From the NCBI GenBank assembly GCA_019243205.1, contig JAFAUR010000714.1, positions 1 through 41,904 on the forward strand: a stretch of DNA of 41,904 nt, read 5' to 3'. A program made the translations under genes and the position numbers. This DNA is from Acidobacteriaceae bacterium. Its GTDB lineage: Bacteria; Acidobacteriota; Terriglobia; Bryobacterales; Bryobacteraceae. Position 1 is the stretch's first letter; each line of letters opens with the position of its first letter. Positions 15,721-23,248 of this stretch are shown here, piece after piece. The notes beneath the pieces are model-generated. The model saw only the letters and a program-made list of their open reading frames with translations, made no database searches and had not been told where the DNA came from.

Positions 15721-17006
15721 CAGCAAAGGTCGTTTTGAGCCACACATTGCTGACGCTGTCGCTGCCAGAAAAGCATGCGCCGTGAATGAAGGGTGAGCCA
15801 CATAGAGGCGACCAGGAAGGTCGCGGTTCCGACGGACCCGAAAGCGACGCCAACAGCACCGAAGGATAAGCTCAGCAGGAAGGTTATCGGGATGCCGCAG
15901 GCCGCGCTTACGACCAGCAAGCGTGAAAAAAGTACGTCCATTTCAAAGACAAGCATGGTCTGGGTGCCCAACACATTCGTCAGGCCGCTCAACAAAGGCA
16001 GCGGCGCAAGACACTGAAGGATCCGGATCGAGTGTTCGAATGATTTGCCCAGCACTAGTTCGCAAACCGGCCGGGCAGCGATGACAGTGACAATAGATAT
16101 GCAGAACATCAGGATGCCTACGGAATAGAATGCTCTTTGAATGAGTTCGAATGCCGATTCACGCGAACGGAGCTTTGCGGCAGTGATATGGGGGTACAAA
16201 GCCTGTGCGACTGGATTTAGCGCGGCCGACGCTGCCTTGATCAGCTTGTCGGCGGCACTGAAATAGCCGATCTGCGTCTTGTCGGCTGTAAAACCCAGGA
16301 TCACGATTGCGCTCGACGAGGAAAGCTGCATCGCAGACGAGGATAGGAATAGCGCGGACGCTGCTTTCAATGTGCCGACTACGTCCGGCAAAGAAGGCGG
16401 ACACCACGTTAGTCGCGCGCGGCTCAGAATGATCGGCCAAGCGACCACGCTGGCTACCACTTCAACACTCGACTGAATGGCGCCTGCAACTACGTAATCT
16501 TGTGTATGTCTTACAAACAGAAATAGGGCGGGAACGGTCAGCAGGCGTGCGCCGGCAAGCAGAGCGGCTGCGACTTTCATCTGCTCCAGTCCTTGAAAGA
16601 ACCAGAGTGGAAAGAAAGTCGTACCGACCACGTACAGGAAGTTGGCTGCATACAGCCGCGGGACAGCGCGCATCTGTGGAATGAAAATTACAAGCAAAGC
16701 CAATCCTGCAGCGCTGATGCCCATCAGCAACGTTTTAGCGTAGAGGGTTGCCCAGAAAATGCGCGAGATGGACCCAACGTCACCTCGAGCTGCCGCAATG
16801 GCACGAGTCTGTGTGAAATTGAAGCCGAAGTCAGTGAAAATGTCGAAATATAGAACTACTCCTTGTGCAAAAGACAGCAGGCCGAATCGGGAGGGCTCCA
16901 AGACGCGAACGAGATAAGGGAGGGTGAGCAAAGGCGTCGCATAGTTGAGCACCTGTAAGGCCGTTAACGACGTGATGTTCTCGAACAGGATGCGCCGGGA
17001 ATGCAT
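15720..17006 (-). CDS. oligosaccharide flippase (Wzx-like, MOP superfamily)
   Basis: A 428-residue polytopic protein with about twelve membrane segments, of the polysaccharide biosynthesis (PF01943/PF13440) type. The N-terminus, LFENITSLTALQVLNYATPLLTLPYLVRVL, has the family look, including the P-x-LTLPYL segment and FGLLSFAQG. It should move lipid-linked repeat units from the cytoplasmic to the periplasmic face. The start is ATG at 17006, 39 bases after the Wzz-like gene, without a clear ribosome site. The next gene starts inside its stop codon. Context and topology support the assignment strongly; the sugar carried is unknown. Confidence 0.9.
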   Translation of the reverse strand: MHSRRILFENITSLTALQVLNYATPLLTLPYLVRVLEPSRFGLLSFAQGVVLYFDIFTDFGFNFTQTRAIAAARGDVGSISRIFWATLYAKTLLMGISAAGLALLVIFIPQMRAVPRLYAANFLYVVGTTFFPLWFFQGLEQMKVAAALLAGARLLTVPALFLFVRHTQDYVVAGAIQSSVEVVASVVAWPIILSRARLTWCPPSLPDVVGTLKAASALFLSSSAMQLSSSSAIVILGFTADKTQIGYFSAADKLIKAASAALNPVAQALYPHITAAKLRSRESAFELIQRAFYSVGILMFCISIVTVIAARPVCELVLGKSFEHSIRILQCLAPLPLLSGLTNVLGTQTMLVFEMDVLFSRLLVVSAACGIPITFLLSLSFGAVGVAFGSVGTATFLVASMWLTLHSRRMLFWQRQRQQCVAQNDLC

Positions 17007-17045
17007 GCTCAGAGGTGAGGTCGGGTTACGGACAGATACTCAAAA

Positions 17046-18245
17046 TCACTCTTGTCTGCCATCGGCCGGACTTCTATCCAGGAAGACGCACAGACAAGCG
17101 ATGAATACAGAAACAAACACGGTTCCCAAAATGATAAGCAAACGAGGCGGCCAACTCTTCTTTTCCGGGACAACGGCTGTATCTACGATCTGTATAAGCG
17201 GCGCGGCTTTCGCTTCGTCCAGACGGGCGGCTTCGTACTGCTTCGACAACGCCTCGAACAAGCCTTCGTGGTATTTAACCTCTCGATATTTGCGAACGTA
17301 CTGGAGTGCGGCCTGCGGAAGCTTGTCGACAGGAACCTCAGGATTACCAGCTGCCTGCGCACCATTTTCCAGCTTCGCGAGCTCGGCACGAAGAGCAGAT
17401 AACTCTCGAAGAGCGGCCTGAACACGCGAATTATCATCCGCCATGATAGTCCGCATTCCCGAGATTTGAGCTTCCCTGGTGAGGATCTCGACTCGCAACT
17501 GGGCAGCGGATCTGATAAGCGCCTCACCTTGGCCAGACGGCTCAACCAGACCGGTAAACTGTTGTGTATCGCGAAGAGCATCTTCCGATTTCGCAAGTAG
17601 CTCTTTCTCCTTTGCTATCTGTTGCTCGAAAAACACCCTCCTCTGGGAAGCCTCGGTCAATGCAACGGTTGTGTTTCGGGAGAACAACTCGTCAACGTAC
17701 GCGTTCGCGAGTTGAGCAGCGCGCTTTGGATCACGGTCTTGAACTTGGATACGGATGAGGGTGTCTTTTCCGGCTTTGATGCTGGTCCGCCTAGCCAGGT
17801 GCTTACGAGCGACCTGGGTGTATTTGTCGTCGTAGACTTCTTTCAAATGAAACCGTGTGATGAGTGAATCAGCGATGGTTCGGCTCTCGAGGATCCCGAC
17901 ATATATGTCGGACGGATTCCGAAGGCCAAAGCCAGAAAGCAGGCTCAGGCCTGAGAGCCCGAGGCCGGGACTTATCCCGGCTACTTGCGCCAGAGCTGAT
18001 AGAGATGGTTGGGCTTGTTGGGGCGTGAGAATAACCGCTTCCGAGGTGTATTCGGGCGGAATCAGAAACGCACTTGCCGTTGAAATCAAGGCCGCAATGA
18101 GTGCAACACCGAAAAGAAGTTTGACTCGACTGGATAATATAGCCAGCAGAAATCGCAAAGAGAGCTGATCACCAAAGGCGTCAACAACGCCGGGTCCGTC
18201 GGGCTGAACGTGAGGAACCTGTAATTGTGTGGTCAAGGTTGTCAA
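17046..18245 (-). CDS. Wzz-type polysaccharide co-polymerase
   Basis: A 399-residue chain-length determinant (Wzz/GNVR type). A first membrane segment (about 42-64) is followed by a periplasmic region with PEYTSEAVI, an extended coiled coil (about 195-295) and the VVPEKKSWPPR motif just before the second membrane segment (about 367-390). It ends soon after that segment, so no tyrosine autokinase domain is fused, and no separate BY-kinase is seen in the window. It would set polymer length together with the Wzy-like protein and link to the SLBB exporter. The TTG start at 18245 overlaps the exporter stop as TTGA. Confidence 0.9.
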   Translation of the reverse strand: MTTLTTQLQVPHVQPDGPGVVDAFGDQLSLRFLLAILSSRVKLLFGVALIAALISTASAFLIPPEYTSEAVILTPQQAQPSLSALAQVAGISPGLGLSGLSLLSGFGLRNPSDIYVGILESRTIADSLITRFHLKEVYDDKYTQVARKHLARRTSIKAGKDTLIRIQVQDRDPKRAAQLANAYVDELFSRNTTVALTEASQRRVFFEQQIAKEKELLAKSEDALRDTQQFTGLVEPSGQGEALIRSAAQLRVEILTREAQISGMRTIMADDNSRVQAALRELSALRAELAKLENGAQAAGNPEVPVDKLPQAALQYVRKYREVKYHEGLFEALSKQYEAARLDEAKAAPLIQIVDTAVVPEKKSWPPRLLIILGTVFVSVFIACLCVFLDRSPADGRQE

Positions 18246-20941
18246 TGCAGGACGTTGATCGCCGCAGCGCCGAGGCCAAAGTTGGCCAAAATTTGCGACC
18301 AGTCGAGTAGGCTACGAACGAAGGTGGCGCGGTTAATGTAAGTCGGCACTACGAGTGTGTCGCCCGGATACATTGGGAGAGAGTCAAACGTTTTGGCGAA
18401 CGATACCGAACCGGAGTGATGGCTGATCACGGAGCCGTCTGCCCGAACAATAAACATGTGTCCTTTATCAGCCGAGCGCGTGGGACCTCCTGCTTTTTTC
18501 AAGTAGTCACCGGTGCGAAAGTCCTCTTCGTACAAGAACGAAGATTGCTCATACACCGTCCCGACGACATTCACTGTGGAAGGGCGGCTTGGGATGTAGA
18601 GCCGATCACCATTCTCGAGTGGCAAATTGGGGAATGCGTCGACGCCGCGATCAGTTGGTGACATATCCAGCACGATGCGACCGTCCATGGAGAACTTCCT
18701 GAGACGCTCAACCATTTCATGCTGGCTTGTAACCGATGTTTGAGCAGTCGCGGCCTGCTGCGGCGATGTTACGCGACTGGAGAGGTTTGAGGCAGCTTCA
18801 CTGACCTGGCTTTCCAAATTATCAAGAAAGTCGTTATACCGTTTCTGCTGCTCGCGCCGAGTTGATTCGCGAATTAGCTGAGAGCCGTAGACGTATGCAT
18901 GCGGGGTGACCCCGCCTGCTCGCCTCAGCACTTGTCGCAACGTTTCTCCGGGCAAAACAGTGTACACGCCCGCCATAGCCACTTCACCCTCAATCCTTAC
19001 CTGCGTTAACTGTTGCGAGCGTGGTACGGAGAAGTCGGCTTTGGAAAAGATGGTTACCACATCTCCTGGAAGAAGCTCGAAATCCTGTTTTTCATCATGA
19101 GACAGGATCACCTTTCCGAGATTGAATGGGATCGTGTGGGTCGTCAGGTTGGATTGATCGGTACGTTCGATCACGGCGTATTCCCAATTGATCTCGGGAA
19201 CAGCTGGCTGAACGGTATACCGAGGAGTGAATCTTCGCACAGGGGGAACATTTCCCGGACTTGTCGCGGCCCCGAGAGACGCGTCGCCATGCGTATCCGG
19301 TTTCTCTTCTTCGAAACCGAATTGCGTCGCACTAATTTTGGATAGGCCAACGGCGGATTTTGAATTTGGTCTCGCGGGCCGGCTCTCGCCGTCTGAGCTG
19401 CCATCGGAGGTATCCTCCTCTTCAGTGTTTACTCCCGTGCCTCCGTTGGCAGGCGCTTCCGGACTGCCGAGTGCATTCCGTGCGCTCCAGTAATCTCGTG
19501 TCAGAAGCGATTCTTTGTCGGGGATCAGATCACTAATGCGCATGCCTTGCTTCCAGGCGAAGCGGCCCGGGTTCGCGATGTTTCCGCGCAGAGTAACCGC
19601 GTTCTCGAACCTGGGGACTATCGGCAGCAGGCGAATTACGTCGCCGTTCTGCAATTCCGTCCGAAGACCCTTTGCGCTCATCGGCACATGTAACACCTGG
19701 AGGGCAGAGCCTTCAGCCACACGTTCTATTAAGGCCTGGTCCATCGACGCCATCGGCGAAACACCCGAAGCCAGAACAAGCCCCTCTGCCAGCGTCGTTC
19801 CGGAAGCGATTTCGTATATGCCGGCGTGTCCTACGCTGCCCGCAATGGCAACGCGCGGGCCGGCAACTGGTATGAAGATCACGTCACCGGCACACAGTTG
19901 GGCATCTTGGGATTTATCACCGCTCACAAGAAGTTGATAAAGGTCGAAGTGCCGTACAGTGCGATCGCCTCTTCTAAGCTGTATATCTCGCATTGAGCCG
20001 CGCGAAGAGGGACCACCAGACGCAAAGATTGCATTTACCAACGTACTTAGCGAACTTACCGTGTAGCTTCCGGGCCGGCGTGCTTCTCCAACTACGAAAA
20101 TCTGTATAGAGTGCAGGCGTGACAACGTGACGCTGACATCGAAGCCCTTATAGACGTGCAGCAGCCGCGATTTGATCATGGAGGCGGCTTGCGTATAGTT
20201 CATGCCTTCCACAGCTATAGGCCCGGCTTCAGGAACTACAATTTCTCCGGTTCGATCAACGAAGAGTAAACGTGAAAAGTTCACCTGGCCCCATACAGAG
20301 ATTTGCAGGCCATCGCCGGGAGCGATTGTATAGTCCATCCCTACCTGCGCACGGTCAAGTGGAGCGAAAGTGGCGGGAACGTGTTCGAAGAGGCTCGCTC
20401 CGAAAATCGGGAGTAACTGGCCAATGGATGTCTGAACGTACTTCTGAAACTCTGTTGGAGGCTCCTTCTGGTTGTACAGTGGAGGCGCGGCCGCAGAGCG
20501 GTCCCCCATTTGATCGTATTGCTCGGACGGCCCATATGTATTCGAGGGTGTTGGGATTATGCCGGGAACAGTCGAGTAAGTGTCAAATCCGTTGAAAACG
20601 CCATTCGAACTAGCCGACCGCTGCCGAGCGTCTGGCGGCATGCAATCGCTTATCCCTTCGCTATACTCGCTCAACGTACAAGGGCGATAAATACCCATTC
20701 CTTCAACGGGGCCTTGGGAGGAGTATGTAGAGCGCGTTTGGTTCGACGGTGGAACAATCGGCGATTGCGCTTGCAGACCGGCAGCGAGATTTATCGACAG
20801 CAGACTGACAAGGATAGTTCTTGCGAGCACCGCGAAACCATTGTCAGCTTCCAACCCGGCGTTTTCTACCCTCGGCAGTAGCCGTTGGTGTGTTTTTACA
20901 ACACTTTTACCATCTATGAGAATGTTGGATTCCGGTTGCAT
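18242..20941 (-). CDS. SLBB-domain polysaccharide export protein (Wza-like)
   Basis: An 899-residue secreted exporter, much longer than classical Wza (about 380). A hydrophobic signal (about 39-59, ending LQAQ) is followed by a low-complexity linker, the Poly_export domain (about 203-278) and several SLBB-like repeats (starting near 279, 365, 447, 646 and 789). An acidic Ser/Glu/Asp linker is inserted at about 495-530. It should form the outer-membrane exit channel for the polymer. The ATG at 20941, four bases after the cytochrome b stop, puts about 38 residues before the signal segment and has no ribosome site. A GTG at 20830 would give a normal signal peptide and place box D upstream of the gene. 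I keep the longer frame but consider the shorter start likely. Confidence 0.85.
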   Translation of the reverse strand: MQPESNILIDGKSVVKTHQRLLPRVENAGLEADNGFAVLARTILVSLLSINLAAGLQAQSPIVPPSNQTRSTYSSQGPVEGMGIYRPCTLSEYSEGISDCMPPDARQRSASSNGVFNGFDTYSTVPGIIPTPSNTYGPSEQYDQMGDRSAAAPPLYNQKEPPTEFQKYVQTSIGQLLPIFGASLFEHVPATFAPLDRAQVGMDYTIAPGDGLQISVWGQVNFSRLLFVDRTGEIVVPEAGPIAVEGMNYTQAASMIKSRLLHVYKGFDVSVTLSRLHSIQIFVVGEARRPGSYTVSSLSTLVNAIFASGGPSSRGSMRDIQLRRGDRTVRHFDLYQLLVSGDKSQDAQLCAGDVIFIPVAGPRVAIAGSVGHAGIYEIASGTTLAEGLVLASGVSPMASMDQALIERVAEGSALQVLHVPMSAKGLRTELQNGDVIRLLPIVPRFENAVTLRGNIANPGRFAWKQGMRISDLIPDKESLLTRDYWSARNALGSPEAPANGGTGVNTEEEDTSDGSSDGESRPARPNSKSAVGLSKISATQFGFEEEKPDTHGDASLGAATSPGNVPPVRRFTPRYTVQPAVPEINWEYAVIERTDQSNLTTHTIPFNLGKVILSHDEKQDFELLPGDVVTIFSKADFSVPRSQQLTQVRIEGEVAMAGVYTVLPGETLRQVLRRAGGVTPHAYVYGSQLIRESTRREQQKRYNDFLDNLESQVSEAASNLSSRVTSPQQAATAQTSVTSQHEMVERLRKFSMDGRIVLDMSPTDRGVDAFPNLPLENGDRLYIPSRPSTVNVVGTVYEQSSFLYEEDFRTGDYLKKAGGPTRSADKGHMFIVRADGSVISHHSGSVSFAKTFDSLPMYPGDTLVVPTYINRATFVRSLLDWSQILANFGLGAAAINVLH
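20893..20912 (+). promoter_or_regulatory. direct-repeat box D (TTTAC, 11-base period)
   Basis: A strong copy: TTTACA at 20895 and TTTACC at 20906, cores exactly 11 bases apart, with CACTTTTAC shared with boxes C and G. It lies inside the first codons of the annotated exporter frame, upstream of the GTG at 20830. Unlike the other six sites, its T-rich strand faces away from the gene it would control. It may mark an internal promoter that uncouples the export genes from the cytochrome genes. Confidence 0.5.
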
Positions 20942-20945
20942 AACT

Positions 20946-22574
20946 TTATTCAGGCAGGGAGAGCAGGTACCTGATCAGATCGTCCTCATCTTTGCCGTTG
21001 AACCGATAAGGCGGCATCACCGAACCGGGAGACAGCTTTCGCGGAGCGATGAAGTGAGCCCGAATCCAGGTATCACTGCGACGATCGCGCACGCCGTTCA
21101 GAGAAGGTCCGGAAGCCCCGCCGATCCCGTTCACCTTGTGACAACTGGCGCACGCGCTCGAGACGAACGTTTGGGCTCCGTTGATAACCTGCGGAGGCAA
21201 ACTGGGTAGCGTTGTTAGGAATTGCGGCTTTATCGTGGCAACGAACACAACCAGCGCATTCCGCTGCGGAATGGTCAAAGTTGAGGCCCCAGTTCCGCTC
21301 GATCCAGGCAGCGATCGATCACTGAAATGTTGGTGAAGCCAATCTCTCGGCTGCTGAAGGGCGGCTAGTCCCAACGTTGGCCCCGGCTTCGGTGGCCCGA
21401 GGATCAGGTCGTGACATGAATCGCAATGGCGCGATGTGAAATATCCGTATCCAGCAATAACTTCCGGTGGAATTTGACTCCACTGCTCAGCCGGTCTGGG
21501 CTTCGGAAGCTCAGCTTTCGATGGACGGTCGCTGAAAGCCGCTGCAACCGTCAGCGCCGACCAGCCTAGAAAAACCAGGGCAACCACACACGTAGACCGG
21601 ATACGGCTCCGCAGAATCCCAGATTCAATTCGATTGAGAAAGGGAAGAAGAACAAGGGTGAGAAGGGCCAACGATGGGAGCACCACCGTGCCGATCAGTT
21701 CTAATCGGCCCGGGAACACCTTCAACAATTGGAACAGGAAGAGGAAGTACCATTCCGGCCGAGGTACATATGACGTGTCATTTGCATTAGCCATAGCTTG
21801 CAGCGGGACGTCCCAGAAACACGCTGCCAAGAACAGGCATGTAAATGCGACGAACACGGCACAGAAATCCCTGAACAACTGTCTTGGGTAAAACGTTTGG
21901 TTCCCATTTGTTCTCTGCACTCCCGGTGTGATGCCATGGCGTCTGACCAGGTACACATGGAGAGAAATCAAGGAAGCGGTTAAAACCGGCAACACAAGCG
22001 TATGAAGAGCATAGAATCGCGCAAAAGTGACTGCGCCAACTCCGGTTTTGGCTCCAGCCAGCGAAGTAAGAAGCGGCCCCGCAACCGGAACACCCGCGGC
22101 GATGTTGGTGGTGACTACAGTTGCCCAATACGCCTTGTTATCCCAAGGCAGCAGATAACCGGTCAGTCCAAAGGCAAATGTAAGCAGGAGTAACAGTAAA
22201 CCAGCCAGCCATGTAACTTCACGCGGTTTCCTGAAAGCGCCAAAGATAAAGACTTGGGCCATGTGTATGAAAACCACAATCACAATCAGGCTGGATCCCC
22301 AATGGTGAAGCCCGTGCATCAAGCGTCCGCCAGCTACTTGGTGGACGATATACGTCAGGCTTGTGTACGCCTCGGCCGCGGTTGGTGCGTAGTTCAGTGC
22401 GAGCAGAATGCCTGTAAGAGCCTGAATCGAGAAGACGAAAAGCGCGACGCTTCCGAACACGTGCGGCCACCCGGCCGACACCGGAATCTCTTCGAACAAA
22501 AAATGCCTCAGGCCACGCTGCCAGCCCGTCCGATCTTCGAACCACGCCGCTGCTCTTGCTAGGCGCTCATTCAT
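20946..22574 (-). CDS. cytochrome b fused to a two-heme cytochrome c domain
   Basis: A 542-residue fusion. Residues 1-340 are a full cytochrome b with about eight membrane helices. Heme ligands are His90/His104 and His191/His206; the 14- and 15-residue steps match the b6f/menaquinol type rather than mitochondrial bc1. The quinol-site PEWY motif is at 273-276. Residues from about 365 form a periplasmic c domain with CDSCH (384-388) and CASCH (475-479). With the Rieske protein it should oxidise quinol and pass electrons to its own c hemes, replacing a separate cytochrome c1 or f. It starts four bases after the Rieske gene and is followed four bases later by the exporter frame, so respiratory and polysaccharide genes are probably cotranscribed. 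Confidence 0.92.
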   Translation of the reverse strand: MNERLARAAAWFEDRTGWQRGLRHFLFEEIPVSAGWPHVFGSVALFVFSIQALTGILLALNYAPTAAEAYTSLTYIVHQVAGGRLMHGLHHWGSSLIVIVVFIHMAQVFIFGAFRKPREVTWLAGLLLLLLTFAFGLTGYLLPWDNKAYWATVVTTNIAAGVPVAGPLLTSLAGAKTGVGAVTFARFYALHTLVLPVLTASLISLHVYLVRRHGITPGVQRTNGNQTFYPRQLFRDFCAVFVAFTCLFLAACFWDVPLQAMANANDTSYVPRPEWYFLFLFQLLKVFPGRLELIGTVVLPSLALLTLVLLPFLNRIESGILRSRIRSTCVVALVFLGWSALTVAAAFSDRPSKAELPKPRPAEQWSQIPPEVIAGYGYFTSRHCDSCHDLILGPPKPGPTLGLAALQQPRDWLHQHFSDRSLPGSSGTGASTLTIPQRNALVVFVATIKPQFLTTLPSLPPQVINGAQTFVSSACASCHKVNGIGGASGPSLNGVRDRRSDTWIRAHFIAPRKLSPGSVMPPYRFNGKDEDDLIRYLLSLPE

Positions 22575-22578
22575 CGCC

Positions 22579-23082
22579 CTAGGCGCCTTCAGACGTGGTC
22601 ACCGAACCTAACCATAACCGGTTACCTTCCACCTTCGTCTCGAATCTGTCGAGGGCCCTATTGGCCGGACCAGTGATGACATCCCCCTGGAGACTGAACA
22701 CGGAGCCGTGGCATGGGCAGACAAAGGCCCTCTTATCCTGCCGCCAGCCATAGGCACACCCAAGATGAGTGCAGACAGGCACAAACGCAGTAACCTTTTG
22801 CTTGTCATCTATGACCACCCATGCCGAAGATTCCTGAGCACGAACCGTCCATCCATCAACGACGGCTTTGTCAAATCGAATCTGATGCGGCTTGCCCCGC
22901 TGCAATCCCGAGATATCACCCGCATCTGACCACCCGCTCGCCGGCACCTTTTGTTTCCCAAACAGATAATTGCCGACGCAGGCTGTGATCGTGCCTCCGA
23001 TCAACAAAGGGATGCCGTAGATTGCTCGTTTCATCAGATCGCGACGATCGAGTTTGTCGGTGTGAGTCTCTGTAGTTCGCAT
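22579..23082 (-). CDS. Rieske 2Fe-2S protein of a bc-type complex
   Basis: A 167-residue Rieske protein. The N-terminus has a twin-arginine motif, RRDLMK, followed by one hydrophobic segment that should both direct Tat export and anchor the protein. The cluster ligands are in CTHLGC and CPCHGS, the canonical boxes, with the GPANRALDRF tail of the fold. It is the first gene of the minus-strand unit that runs through cytochrome b into the exporter, Wzz, Wzx and Wzy genes. I use the ATG at 23082; the frame also offers TTG at 23091. Box E lies 57 bases upstream. Confidence 0.93.
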   Translation of the reverse strand: MRTTETHTDKLDRRDLMKRAIYGIPLLIGGTITACVGNYLFGKQKVPASGWSDAGDISGLQRGKPHQIRFDKAVVDGWTVRAQESSAWVVIDDKQKVTAFVPVCTHLGCAYGWRQDKRAFVCPCHGSVFSLQGDVITGPANRALDRFETKVEGNRLWLGSVTTSEGA

Positions 23083-23139
23083 GGGTGGCAACTTGCTGTC
23101 CCGATGCTAAAACGGTTGAAGAATGGAGCTGTCGAGGTA

Positions 23140-23158
23140 TTGTAAAAACCGAGTAACT
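23140..23158 (-). promoter_or_regulatory. direct-repeat box E (TTTAC, 11-base period)
   Basis: On the minus strand it reads GTTAC then TTTAC with cores 11 bases apart, pointing towards the Rieske gene 57 bases away. It is the partner of box F, which points towards the Wzi-like gene, the same mirrored layout as boxes B and C. Confidence 0.5.
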
Positions 23159-23196
23159 TCAGAGCTCTGGCGTGGTATAAGGCTTGTTGGACGATT

Positions 23197-23215
23197 CTTT
23201 ACAACTTCTTCACAA
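23197..23215 (+). promoter_or_regulatory. direct-repeat box F (TTTAC, 11-base period)
   Basis: TTTACA at 23198 and TTCACA at 23209, cores 11 bases apart on the plus strand, facing the Wzi-like gene that begins 32-45 bases downstream. An additional CTTAC follows at 23216, out of the 11-base phase. Confidence 0.5.
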
Positions 23216-23248
23216 CTTACTGAAGGGCCTCTGTCAAACTGCCTGTGA

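Noticed and set aside
23168-23186. Possible sigma-54 promoter (TGGCGTGGTATAAGGCTTG)
   Set aside because: The spacing between the GG and GC dinucleotides is 11 instead of 10, and the flanking consensus is poor.
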